Source: Bacteroides caecigallinarum (lineage in GTDB: Bacteria; Bacteroidota; Bacteroidia; Bacteroidales; Bacteroidaceae). Taken from it: 35,321 bases of DNA. The position numbers and the translations under genes were made by a program. The notes under the pieces were generated by a model that was given only the letters and a program-made list of their open reading frames with translations, was not told the origin of the DNA and ran no database searches. Where the stretch lies: positions 1 through 35,321 of the forward strand of contig NZ_JADYTJ010000034.1 in NCBI RefSeq assembly GCF_021531075.1, read 5' to 3'. How positions within the stretch are numbered: position 1 is the first letter of the stretch; each line of letters begins with the position of its first letter. Below, piece after piece: positions 26,157 to 34,379 of this stretch.

Positions 26157-26229
26157 TTAGTTGTTGGTTCTTTGTTTTTAGAGCCATGCGGATGCAACTG
26201 ACAACTAAAGGATAAAAACTAACAACTAA
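26157..26229 (+). repeat. inverted TTAGTTGTT / AACAACTAA repeats in the GT117-deacetylase gap
   Basis: TTAGTTGTT (26157-26165) and AACAACTAA (26221-26229) are perfect complements; further GTTTTTA / TAAAAAC pairing is possible. The right half is the same AAC-rich leader type found at 10079-10120. The stem ends 6 nt before the deacetylase ATG and could shield it. Confidence 0.5.
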
Positions 26230-26234
26230 AAATA

Positions 26235-26849
26235 ATGTTTATAGAACAACCCCCACAATTCATAAGATATCTTTATCCATCTGCCATATGGCGAATGGAT
26301 AAAGATGAGAGGGCTGTATATCTGACATTCGATGACGGACCAATACCGAGAGTTACTCCGTGGGTTCTTGATATCCTTGACAGATATGGTATAAAGGCCA
26401 CTTTCTTTATGGTGGGCGATAATATACGTAAACATCCTGATGAGTTCCGTATGGTTGTGGAAAGAGGTCACAGAATAGGGAATCATACATTCAACCACAT
26501 CCGCGGACTGAGTTATGACATAAACTCATATATGGAGAATACGGACAAGGCATCCAAGGTGATGATGAACACCAATCTGTTCAGACCTCCTCACGGATAT
26601 ATGAGCCCGAAACAGTATGCCGAACTAAAGAAGAGGTATAAGATTATAATGTGGGACCTTGTGACACGCGATTATAACCGTAAGTTCACAGGCGAACAGA
26701 TACTGCAGAAAGTAAAGAAATATGTCCGCAACGGCTCGATAATTACTTTCCACGACTCATTGAAGTCGGAAGAAAATATCAGGTATGCTCTGCCTAAGGC
26801 TATCGAATGGCTGATGGAACAGGGATATGAGTTTAAGGTTTTCGACTAA
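26235..26849 (+). CDS. NodB-type polysaccharide deacetylase
   Basis: 204 residues, a single NodB domain (carbohydrate esterase family 4). Motif 1 is TFDDGP (Asp33, Asp34), motif 2 is HTFNH (His84, His88; metal triad with Asp34), motif 3 RPPHGYM, motif 4 WDLVTRDYN and motif 5 ITFHDS. Such enzymes remove N-acetyl groups from peptidoglycan or other amino-sugar polymers. No signal peptide is evident, so it may be cytoplasmic or exported in another way. It lies directly behind the GT117 gene, perhaps cotranscribed; the substrate is unknown. Confidence 0.9.
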   Translation: MFIEQPPQFIRYLYPSAIWRMDKDERAVYLTFDDGPIPRVTPWVLDILDRYGIKATFFMVGDNIRKHPDEFRMVVERGHRIGNHTFNHIRGLSYDINSYMENTDKASKVMMNTNLFRPPHGYMSPKQYAELKKRYKIIMWDLVTRDYNRKFTGEQILQKVKKYVRNGSIITFHDSLKSEENIRYALPKAIEWLMEQGYEFKVFD

Positions 26850-26861
26850 ACACACATAAAC

Positions 26862-26915
26862 AATAAAGCCACCATTACATTGGTATCAGATACCGGTAAT
26901 GACGGCTTATTTTCA
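26862..26915. terminator. bidirectional terminator between convergent genes
   Basis: Nested pairing: AATAAAGCC with GGCTTATT, ATTAC with GTAAT, and inner GGTATC (26882-26887) with GATACC (26889-26894). It sits between the deacetylase (+) and DUF4861 (-) genes with A- and T-rich flanks on both sides. Confidence 0.72.
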
Positions 26916-26932
26916 TTATAAATAGTAGGTTA

Positions 26933-28159
26933 TTATTTTACTGTAACAGACAGTGGATTTCTTACTTTCATAGCATATTCTTCAAGATATGCATTCCACT
27001 TTTCATCATCGAATCCGCATTTGCTCCATGCTGAGCCCCAATAATATTCAAATTCATCGCCCGGCTGATATGTATTGATACCCATCACATGACCTATGGC
27101 TCCGGCAACAGGCTTGTCGAAAAGCTGTACTTTAGCCAATTCAAGTGTATTAGGGAACACGGCACCTACATAAACTATACCGTTATCGGCTTTAGGATTT
27201 GTTGTAGGATCGGCATACGCTATATAACCACCTTCCTGGTCCATAGAATATCTGTCAGGATGTGCCTCATGCAATACAAGACCTACACCCAACGGATAAT
27301 CCTTTTTCAATGATGTATAGCTTACTGTAGTTTTGTTCAAATGAGAGCCTTTATCAAGCTGAATAAGGCGTGTTTCGACCACTGTAGTATCTCCATCAAT
27401 AGTAAGAGGATTGAACTCCAGTTTCACGGTAAATCTGAGAGGACCATTGTCGAGTATCTCAAAATTCTTATAGCAATATGGATATACTATTGCAGAATCT
27501 GGCATAAGAGCTGCTGTACCACCGCCAAGTGTAGGACCAACAGCATAACAGTCCATTCCATTTCCATGATCGATATGATATGATATGGCATTTGCAAGAC
27601 TGTCGGCCTCTGCCTTCTTTCCTTCTTTACGAAGTTTCTTTATCATAGCTCTAGCATCCTTATCAAGGTCCATTGCATAACGGTCTTCAAGAACAAGTTC
27701 AGGGACACTCTTTGTAAGAACATCATACCCGAAACCTCTCTCCCCGCTTTTCTGCAATGCAGGTCCGTATGCACGATATGCAGCCTTATCGTTTTCCCAA
27801 GCTACATCATCAAGTCTTTCAGGATACTGACGGCCATAGACCAAAGTATTTACATGCGAAGGCTGACCTTTAAGAATACTATAAGATGCTGTAGAATTGG
27901 CATCTACCGTAGCCGGAAAAATTATCTTGTTGTCAGCCGTAAGCTGATATGGAATTTCAGTATTATTTTCATCTACGATTATGAATTCTGCCGTATCATC
28001 AAGTTTCAGTTTTCCCAGCACTTCGTCTGCAGATATCTCTACAATCTCTTCTATGCGGTCTATCTTCAACTGATTTGAGACTGAGACTGCAACTCCTTTC
28101 TCTTGTGCACATGAAGCCATCATGGCAACAACAGCAGCAGATACAAATAATTTTTTCAT
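26933..28159 (-). CDS. DUF4861-family lipoprotein
   Basis: 408 residues. A lipoprotein signal peptide ends at MMASC (Cys17), so the product is probably anchored in the envelope. The mature protein has the DUF4861 fold region: NQLKIDRIEEIVEI, YPERLDDVAWENDKAAYRAYG (split here over about 110-130), GYDVLTKSVPELVLEDRY, and a C-terminal HEAHPDRYSM and WGSAWSKCGF. The family is common in Bacteroidetes next to pectin- and uronic-acid-degradation genes; the activity is not established to my knowledge. A terminator separates it from the SDR gene upstream on the same strand, so it is a unit of its own. Confidence 0.82.
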   Translation of the reverse strand: MKKLFVSAAVVAMMASCAQEKGVAVSVSNQLKIDRIEEIVEISADEVLGKLKLDDTAEFIIVDENNTEIPYQLTADNKIIFPATVDANSTASYSILKGQPSHVNTLVYGRQYPERLDDVAWENDKAAYRAYGPALQKSGERGFGYDVLTKSVPELVLEDRYAMDLDKDARAMIKKLRKEGKKAEADSLANAISYHIDHGNGMDCYAVGPTLGGGTAALMPDSAIVYPYCYKNFEILDNGPLRFTVKLEFNPLTIDGDTTVVETRLIQLDKGSHLNKTTVSYTSLKKDYPLGVGLVLHEAHPDRYSMDQEGGYIAYADPTTNPKADNGIVYVGAVFPNTLELAKVQLFDKPVAGAIGHVMGINTYQPGDEFEYYWGSAWSKCGFDDEKWNAYLEEYAMKVRNPLSVTVK

Positions 28160-28182
28160 ATTTAATTTATAAGGTATAAAAC

Positions 28183-28220
28183 AAAAAAAGTCCTACCGAA
28201 AGTCAACGTTCCGGCAGGAC
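28183..28220 (-). terminator. terminator of the SDR gene
   Basis: On the minus strand GTCCTGCCG and CGGTAGGAC form a stem (one G-U pair) with a 12-nt loop, followed by seven T. It lies about 36 nt beyond the SDR stop codon. Confidence 0.9.
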
Positions 28221-28255
28221 CCGATATAATATCATTCTCTATTGGCGACCATTAA

Positions 28256-29050
28256 TTATTTAGGCTGCTTACCGATGTATGCCAAGATACCACCGTCAAC
28301 GTACAATACGTGACCGTTTACGAAGTTAGAAGCATCTGAAGCCAAGAATACAGCAGGACCTGCCAAGTCTTCTGGGTTACCCCAACGAGCAGCAGGAGTC
28401 TTAGCTATAATGAATGCATCGAATGGGTGACGTGAGCCGTCTGCCTGACGTTCGCGAAGAGGAGCTGTCTGAGGAGTAGCGATGTAACCCGGGCCGATAC
28501 CGTTACACTGGATGTTGAATTCACCATATTCAGAAGCGATGTTACGAGTAAGCATCTTAAGACCACCCTTAGCTGCTGCATATGCAGAAACTGTTTCACG
28601 ACCAAGTTCGCTCATCATAGAACAGATGTTGATAATCTTTCCGTGACCTTTCTTAATCATGCTTGGGATAACAGCCTTAGAAACAATGAAAGGAGCGTTA
28701 AGGTCTACATCGATTACCTGACGGAATTCGGCTGCTGACATTTCGTGCATAGGAATACGTTTGATGATACCTGCATTGTTAACCAAGATATCGATAACGC
28801 CTACTTCCTTTTCAATCTGAGCAACCATAGCGTTAACAGCTTCTTCGTTAGTAACGTCACATACATAACCATTAGCTTCAATACCAAGTTCTTTGTAAGC
28901 TGCAATACCTTTATCTACCAATTCCTGTTTGATATCGTTAAAAACGATTTTTGCACCAGCCTTAGCAAATGCAGAAGCGATAGCAAAACCGATACCGTAA
29001 GATGCACCTGTTACAAGAGCAACCTTACCTTCAAGTGAAAAGTTTACCAT
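28256..29050 (-). CDS. SDR oxidoreductase, gluconate-5-dehydrogenase / KduD-like
   Basis: 264 residues, classical short-chain dehydrogenase. The coenzyme motif is TGASYGIG (14-21), followed by NNAG (91-94). The catalytic set is Ser144, Tyr157 and Lys161 (YAAAK). The conserved IGPGYIATPQTAPLR and the closing YVDGGILAYIGKQP are typical of gluconate 5-dehydrogenase and of KduD, which reduces 2,5-diketo-3-deoxygluconate in pectin breakdown. The neighbouring DUF4861 gene suits a uronate role, but kduI and other pathway genes are not here, so the exact substrate remains open. A palindromic operator candidate (29129-29147) lies upstream of its promoter. Confidence 0.85.
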   Translation of the reverse strand: MVNFSLEGKVALVTGASYGIGFAIASAFAKAGAKIVFNDIKQELVDKGIAAYKELGIEANGYVCDVTNEEAVNAMVAQIEKEVGVIDILVNNAGIIKRIPMHEMSAAEFRQVIDVDLNAPFIVSKAVIPSMIKKGHGKIINICSMMSELGRETVSAYAAAKGGLKMLTRNIASEYGEFNIQCNGIGPGYIATPQTAPLRERQADGSRHPFDAFIIAKTPAARWGNPEDLAGPAVFLASDASNFVNGHVLYVDGGILAYIGKQPK

Positions 29051-29091
29051 AATAATACAATTAATAAATACTGTTTAATAAATCATTTCTA

Positions 29092-29099
29092 CAAAAGTA
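29092..29099 (-). promoter_or_regulatory. -7 promoter box of the SDR gene
   Basis: TACTTTTG on the minus strand matches TAnnTTTG exactly, 41 nt before the ATG (complement of 29048-29050). Confidence 0.6.
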
Positions 29100-29128
29100 A
29101 TAAATTATTCCCGTTATCGCACACAAAA

Positions 29129-29147
29129 TTGTACAGAATATGTACAA
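29129..29147. promoter_or_regulatory. palindromic operator candidate TTGTACA-N5-TGTACAA
   Basis: Perfect 7-bp arms 29129-29135 and 29141-29147 around a 5-bp spacer, about 30 bp upstream of the SDR -7 box. Size and symmetry suit a dimeric regulator such as a LacI- or GntR-type protein. No regulator gene is adjacent. Confidence 0.6.
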
Positions 29148-29216
29148 AAATGTTTAATATCATAGAAAGCGTATGTTTTAAAGCACTAAAACACACAAAT
29201 TATGCCTTGACATATA

Positions 29217-30626
29217 TCAATTATATGTAGCAAGGACATTACATATCTCATCTTGGAAACGTCTTGCCGAGACATATTTCAGGACATTCTGATTTATGAT
29301 GACAAAGGCAATGATATGTTTAGCTGGAGAAGTAACGTATCCTGCCAACGAACAGACTCCGGTCAGAGTACCTGTCTTTGCCCGTACATTTCTGAAGCAT
29401 TTACTCCTACCCATTCTGTATTGTAATGTTCCGTCAATACCCGCTATTGGCAAACTGTCGTAAAATGGATGGAATATCAAAGGTGAACTGAAAGCATATT
29501 TTAGATAGCCCATGATAAGTTCAGGCGATACATAGTTGTAATCTGAGACACCACAACCATCGACTATTCTGAACTTACGGCTGTCAAAACCGATATCAGT
29601 CTTCATAAATTTATATATAGCATCCTGACCGTCCTTATGGCTGAGATATTTCTTACCGTTGCTTATTTCTCTTGTGGCATGAAAAAACAAAGCTTCGGCA
29701 GAGAGATTGTCACTCTCCTTCAATGCCCTTTTAAGTACTTCGTCTATATCTCTATAAACTGTTATTATACCTTTTGTGTTATCAGGTATGTTATCATATG
29801 CCACACTGTCCTTAGAGATGAAAATTCCTTTTCCTTGCAGCTGATAGCGAAGTGTATGCATAAAGAAGCCTTTCGTATCGAAAATATTCATAGAAGTGCT
29901 TGCCTTATGTCTTGAAGTGCCTGATATGGTTATGGTATTACCATTATCAAGCCAGTTTCGTGTGGCAGTTACATTCGTTCCTGACGATGATGTTATGTTA
30001 TTGATAGTATAAAAATCCGACTCTGGCTTTATTTCTACATTAGCCCTTCCTCCACCTGAAGGTGTTATGCTTATGTTTACACAACCACGGTTCAACATAA
30101 GTGGCGAAAGATATGGCTGAAAGGTATCGGGAGTATCATCCCATGCCCATCCCGGTCCCCAATAAACGGAATCCATCATCGATACATCTCCTATCAGACG
30201 GCCTTTTACACCGTGTATTCCCATATTCGATATGGCATCTACCATAGATTCCATGTCTTCCTGCATAAACTCAGGGTCGAAATCTCCTTTAACGTATATA
30301 TCACCATATAGTGTATCGCCTTCTATATATCCCGAATAGGACAGTCCTGTCTTTATCTGATAATCCTTACCCAAAACGGATAGTGCTGTAACAGATGTTA
30401 TTACTTTCTCAACAGATGCCGGTCTGTAAAGCTTTTCTGCCTGATATCTGTATAGTTCTTTTTTGGAAGTCAGGTCATACACTAAAATCCCTACTTCAGA
30501 TGTATTCAGAAATGAAGAGTTGTTGATAAGTGAATCTATTCTGTGTGCTATTGTCTGCGAATGCAATGATATACATAATAGAGATAGGAGTAATAGTGAA
30601 AATGTTCTGGAAATAGTTCTTGTCAT
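29217..30626 (-). CDS. dacB: D-alanyl-D-alanine carboxypeptidase/endopeptidase, PBP4 (DacB) type
   Basis: 469 residues, S13 peptidase family. A signal peptide (about 1-23, ending LHSQ) sends it to the periplasm, where it trims peptidoglycan peptides or opens cross-links. The active-site triads are Ser71-Val-Glu-Lys74 (PASVEK), Ser305-Asp-Asn307 (ESDNLSAE) and Lys417-Thr-Gly419 (AKTGT). Between the first two is the inserted domain typical of PBP4. The usual DGSGLSR segment reads DGCGVSD (357-363), a mild departure outside the catalytic triads. An 11-bp-phased repeat and hairpin (30652-30706) lie 26 nt upstream. Transcribed after lpd but separated from it by 114 nt. Confidence 0.92.
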   Translation of the reverse strand: MTRTISRTFSLLLLSLLCISLHSQTIAHRIDSLINNSSFLNTSEVGILVYDLTSKKELYRYQAEKLYRPASVEKVITSVTALSVLGKDYQIKTGLSYSGYIEGDTLYGDIYVKGDFDPEFMQEDMESMVDAISNMGIHGVKGRLIGDVSMMDSVYWGPGWAWDDTPDTFQPYLSPLMLNRGCVNISITPSGGGRANVEIKPESDFYTINNITSSSGTNVTATRNWLDNGNTITISGTSRHKASTSMNIFDTKGFFMHTLRYQLQGKGIFISKDSVAYDNIPDNTKGIITVYRDIDEVLKRALKESDNLSAEALFFHATREISNGKKYLSHKDGQDAIYKFMKTDIGFDSRKFRIVDGCGVSDYNYVSPELIMGYLKYAFSSPLIFHPFYDSLPIAGIDGTLQYRMGRSKCFRNVRAKTGTLTGVCSLAGYVTSPAKHIIAFVIINQNVLKYVSARRFQDEICNVLATYN

Positions 30627-30651
30627 GTTTATATTGTATTACTTATTATAT

Positions 30652-30706
30652 CGTTTAAACGGTTTTTAAACACCGTTTGAACAGTGTTTAAAAACCGTCT
30701 ACAAAT
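30652..30706 (-). promoter_or_regulatory. 11-bp-phased repeat and 15-bp inverted repeat before dacB
   Basis: Read on the minus strand, successive 11-mers carry GTTTTTA, CTGTTCA, GTGTTTA and CCGTTTA cores, close to the units of the array before pstS. The same bases contain a perfect 15-bp inverted repeat: arms 30659-30673 and 30684-30698, 10-nt loop. A TATAAT follows toward dacB at about 30645-30650. It can be a tandem regulator site, a hairpin at the end of the lpd transcript, or both; no U-run follows the stem. Confidence 0.6.
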
Positions 30707-30740
30707 ATAATCAGAATTGAACTTCAACGAAGTTAAAAGA

Positions 30741-32096
30741 TTAAAACTCTCTGAAAATTTCACCAACTGTAGGGTGAGGGAATACATATTTCTTGAAATC
30801 TTTGAGTTTATTGCCTTTTTCTATCATCATGCCGGCTATCACTATAAGCTCCGACGCTGGATTTCCCAATATGTGTGCACCTATTATAGTATCATCGGCT
30901 GTGGTAATTATCTTGCACACCCCATTCACACCTTCATTTTCTGCAACGAACCTTCCGGCATATGCCATAGGGAGTTTTGTCACTTTATAACCTAATATTG
31001 CTATTGGTGACATCTGTGCCATTTCTTCAGTCATACCTACAGATGCAACTTCAGGATTTGTATATACCACTCCCGGTATGGCTTTATAACTCATTTTGTC
31101 GGATATTCCGCAGATATGATTTACCGCAACTTCGGCTTCTCTCACTGCTGTATGGGCAAGCATGGAGAAACCTGTGATATCACCGCATGCATAAACTCCG
31201 TCAACAGAAGTCATCATAGTGTCAGTGTTTACCATAATTCTGTTTTGTTTAGTAAATGTTAGAGAAAGGTTCTCCAGTCCATACCCTTCAATATTGGTAT
31301 GACGTCCGGCACTGACTAACAATTTTTCAGATTCGACAGAGGTCTCTCCATCTGCAGTATGATACTTCACTGTGACTTTACCGGAGGCTCCATTGCATAT
31401 TTCAGTCACCTTGGCATCAAGGATAAAGACAACACCTTTTTTTGTATATTCAGCTCTAAGAATAGATGCAAGTTCTTTATCTATACCTCCAAGAATTTCT
31501 GAAGTCATTTCAATGACAGTAACTTTTACTCCAAGACTGCAAAAATATGATGCAAACTCCATTCCTATGACTCCTCCACCTATGATAGCAAGACTTTCAG
31601 GCAATTCTTTGCATTCCAAAGCCTCCCTGTGTGTCCAATAATCTATGTTATCCAGTCCTTTGATAGGAGGTACAAATGTTCTGCTACCCGTACACAACAT
31701 CAGTTTTTCGCATTTATACACCTCATCGCCGCATTTTATTGTGTTTTTATCCTGGATATAAGCCTCTCCTGATACTACAGTCACACCCGCTTCGCTCATC
31801 TTGTTTTTTATTCCAAGCACAAGTTTACGGACAACTTTCTGCTTTCGGCTTACAATCTTTGCAAGATCAAAGGAAATATTCTCTGCTTTTACTGCATATT
31901 TTGAGGCATTTTTAGCCCCATCAAGAACTTTTGCTGAATATAACAGTGTCTTAGTCGGAATACATCCTTCATTAAGACAAACGCCTCCTAAAGCATTTTT
32001 CTCGAATAGAACTACACTCAGGCCGGCTTTACCGGCAGCCTCGGCAGCGGAGTAACCGGCTGGTCCTCCACCAATAATTGCTAATTGAAAATCCAT
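30741..32096 (-). CDS. lpdA: dihydrolipoyl dehydrogenase
   Basis: 451 residues, FAD- and NAD-dependent. It reoxidises dihydrolipoamide of 2-oxoacid dehydrogenase or glycine-cleavage complexes. N-terminal FAD motif GGGPAGYSAA (9-18), redox disulfide Cys40/Cys45 in GGVCLNEGCIPTK, NAD motif IIGGGVIGMEFAS, second FAD motif GVYACGDITG, and the C-terminal catalytic dyad His441/Glu446 in HPTVGEI. The partner E1/E2 genes are not here. The PH-domain gene lies 23 nt upstream on the same strand, so the two are probably cotranscribed. Confidence 0.94.
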   Translation of the reverse strand: MDFQLAIIGGGPAGYSAAEAAGKAGLSVVLFEKNALGGVCLNEGCIPTKTLLYSAKVLDGAKNASKYAVKAENISFDLAKIVSRKQKVVRKLVLGIKNKMSEAGVTVVSGEAYIQDKNTIKCGDEVYKCEKLMLCTGSRTFVPPIKGLDNIDYWTHREALECKELPESLAIIGGGVIGMEFASYFCSLGVKVTVIEMTSEILGGIDKELASILRAEYTKKGVVFILDAKVTEICNGASGKVTVKYHTADGETSVESEKLLVSAGRHTNIEGYGLENLSLTFTKQNRIMVNTDTMMTSVDGVYACGDITGFSMLAHTAVREAEVAVNHICGISDKMSYKAIPGVVYTNPEVASVGMTEEMAQMSPIAILGYKVTKLPMAYAGRFVAENEGVNGVCKIITTADDTIIGAHILGNPASELIVIAGMMIEKGNKLKDFKKYVFPHPTVGEIFREF

Positions 32097-32119
32097 AGTA
32101 TATAAAGGTATAAAGTTAG

Positions 32120-32548
32120 TTAGTGTTTATCTATAATCACAAGTTTATCATTCATAGATTTCAGTTTTGAGAGAAAGGCTTCCTTGTTTCGTGGAGAGAC
32201 CTGTACCTTAACAGTTTTATTATTACCGTTATATTTAATCTCAAGTCTATAAAATGATAAAGCAGGAGCCCAGAATTTCATTGACCGTACTACATCTATT
32301 GATTCTATCTGATTAATATTCAAAATGAATCCCTTCACAAAACGACCTGTCTCTACCTTCAGTAATCCGTCGTCAGTTATTACATATTGGGTATGTATAA
32401 GCATTTCTATCTCATATATCACCAATACGGCCATAATTATGGCAAGCAATGTGTCATGCATCCAGAAAAAAAAGAAAAGAAGTAAGGATGTAATAGAAAT
32501 AAGAATCCAATACCACCATCCCACTTCGGTCTTAAATGTTCTATCCAT
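32120..32548 (-). CDS. bacterial PH-domain (DUF304-like) membrane protein
   Basis: 142 residues. Two adjacent hydrophobic helices at about 12-31 and 33-50 are followed by a cytoplasmic bacterial pleckstrin-homology domain: YVITDDGLLKVETGRF, then LNINQIESIDVVRS and the closing FLSKLKSMNDKL. The layout fits the bPH2 (formerly DUF304) family, whose roles are poorly known. Upstream gene of a likely two-gene unit with lpdA. Its promoter is not obvious in the 191-nt gap shared with nadB. Confidence 0.75.
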   Translation of the reverse strand: MDRTFKTEVGWWYWILISITSLLLFFFFWMHDTLLAIIMAVLVIYEIEMLIHTQYVITDDGLLKVETGRFVKGFILNINQIESIDVVRSMKFWAPALSFYRLEIKYNGNNKTVKVQVSPRNKEAFLSKLKSMNDKLVIIDKH

Positions 32549-32710
32549 ACCTTTTAGATTTTATCTGTATCCAAGTAATTTTCTGTGAAGATAAAAATTT
32601 ATTTACTAATAAACCACGAAAACAGAATTTCTTTATCTGTTTTTATGATTTATTTGATTGAAAAGTTCCACAAAATAACCATAGTATTAAGCTATATGGT
32701 AACTTTTTAG

Positions 32711-32718
32711 TAGTTTTG
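32711..32718 (+). promoter_or_regulatory. -7 promoter box of nadB
   Basis: TAGTTTTG matches TAnnTTTG, 21 nt before the ATG at 32740. The TTG at 32716 lies inside this box, which rules it out as the start codon. Confidence 0.65.
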
Positions 32719-32739
32719 CATCATAGATACAAATTTATT

Positions 32740-34323
32740 ATGGTTAGGAAATTCGATTTTCTCGTTATCGGCTCTGGTATTGCCGGAATGAGTTTTGCGC
32801 TTAAAGTGGCGCATAAAGGATCTGTTGCATTGATATGCAAGGCCGGAATGGAAGAAGCTAACACTTATTTTGCACAAGGTGGTATTGCTTCCGTCACAAA
32901 TCTCAAAGTTGACAACTTTGAAAAACATATCCACGACACAATGGTTGCCGGAGATTGGATAAGCGACCCTGCAGCTGTAGAAAAAGTCATTACAAACGCT
33001 CCAAAACAGATAGAAGAACTTATCAAGTGGGGAGTGGACTTCGACAAAAACGAAAAAGGTGAATTCGACCTCCACAAAGAAGGCGGTCATTCGGAATTCA
33101 GAATTCTTCATCACAAAGACAACACAGGAGCTGAAATTCAGACCAGCCTGATAGAAGCCGTCAAACAGCATCCTAACATTACTATATTCTCAAATTTCTA
33201 TGCTGTCGAACTCATTACTCAGCATCATCTCGGTATCATAGTTACACGCCATACACCGGGCATAAAATGCTTCGGAGCATATATTCTTAATGAAGAAACA
33301 GGTGAAGTTGACACTTTCCTCTCAAAAGTCACAGTTATGGCAACCGGAGGATGTGAAGCCGTGTACAGACACACAACAAACCCACTTGTGGCAACCGGCG
33401 ATGGCATAGCAATGGTTTATCGTGCAAAAGGTGCCGTAAAGGATATGGAGTTCATACAGTTCCACCCTACCGCACTATTCCATCCGGGCGACCGTCCAAG
33501 TTTCCTGATAACCGAAGCTATGCGCGGATATGGAGGTGTTCTCAGAAACCTTGCCGGTGAAGAATTCATGCAAAAGTATGACCCACGCCTGTCATTGGCT
33601 CCTCGCGATATAGTGGCACGTGCCATAGACAGCGAAATGAAACAGCGTGGTGAAGATCATGTTTATCTTGATGTAACTCACAAGGATCCTGAAGAAACCA
33701 AGAAACATTTCCCTAACATATACAAGAAATGTCTGAGCTTGGGTATAGATATCACAAAAGACTATATCCCTGTTGCTCCTGCAGCTCATTATCTTTGCGG
33801 AGGAATTAAAGTTGATTTGGACGGACAGTCAAGCATACGTCGTCTATATGCCATCGGCGAATGCTCATGCACAGGTCTGCACGGTGGAAACCGTCTGGCA
33901 TCAAACTCACTGATTGAAGCAATAGTTTATGCAGACGCAGCTGCACAGCATGCAATGAGTGTTATCGACAGATACGAATTTAATGAAGACATCCCTGAAT
34001 GGAATGACGAAGGAACAATCAGTACAGAAGAAAGAGTGCTTATTACACAAAGTATGAACGAAGTAAACCAGATAATGGAATCGTATGTAGGTATTGTAAG
34101 AAGTAATCTCCGTCTAGTCAGAGCATGGAACAGACTTGATATTCTTTACGAAGAAACAGAAAGACTATTCAAGCGCGTTAAGGCATCACGGGAAATATGC
34201 GAACTTAGAAACATGATTAACGTAGGCTACCTCATCACACGTCAGGCAATGGAAAGAAAAGAAAGTCGAGGACTGCATTACACCATAGACTATCCAAAAC
34301 ATTCTGACGACAACAAACAATAA
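32740..34323 (+). CDS. nadB: L-aspartate oxidase NadB
   Basis: 527 residues from the ATG at 32740. It oxidises L-aspartate to iminoaspartate with FAD, the first step of de novo NAD synthesis. N-terminal FAD motif VIGSGIAGMSFALK, active-site region TYFAQGGIASV, central EFIQFHPTALFHPG and RGYGGVLRN, then HYLCGGIKVDLDG and CTGLHGGNRLASNSLIEA, which separate NadB from succinate dehydrogenase. The helical C-terminal domain is complete. nadA and nadC, often linked, are not next to it. Confidence 0.95.
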   Translation: MVRKFDFLVIGSGIAGMSFALKVAHKGSVALICKAGMEEANTYFAQGGIASVTNLKVDNFEKHIHDTMVAGDWISDPAAVEKVITNAPKQIEELIKWGVDFDKNEKGEFDLHKEGGHSEFRILHHKDNTGAEIQTSLIEAVKQHPNITIFSNFYAVELITQHHLGIIVTRHTPGIKCFGAYILNEETGEVDTFLSKVTVMATGGCEAVYRHTTNPLVATGDGIAMVYRAKGAVKDMEFIQFHPTALFHPGDRPSFLITEAMRGYGGVLRNLAGEEFMQKYDPRLSLAPRDIVARAIDSEMKQRGEDHVYLDVTHKDPEETKKHFPNIYKKCLSLGIDITKDYIPVAPAAHYLCGGIKVDLDGQSSIRRLYAIGECSCTGLHGGNRLASNSLIEAIVYADAAAQHAMSVIDRYEFNEDIPEWNDEGTISTEERVLITQSMNEVNQIMESYVGIVRSNLRLVRAWNRLDILYEETERLFKRVKASREICELRNMINVGYLITRQAMERKESRGLHYTIDYPKHSDDNKQ

Positions 34324-34334
34324 TAATAAAGACT

Positions 34335-34374
34335 AACGACCGTTGCTCCACATTCGAAGCAACGGTCGTTTTAT
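34335..34374. terminator. bidirectional terminator between nadB and the MarC-family gene
   Basis: Perfect 13-bp stem AACGACCGTTGCT (34335-34347) with AGCAACGGTCGTT (34358-34370), 10-nt loop, T-run after it on the plus strand and a short T-containing tract on the minus strand. It separates two convergent genes. Confidence 0.93.
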
Positions 34375-34379
34375 TTCTA

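Noticed and set aside
29169-29200. GTTTTA / TAAAAC pairing after dacB as a terminator.
   Set aside because: The stem is short and purely AT-rich apart from one pair and no U-run follows.
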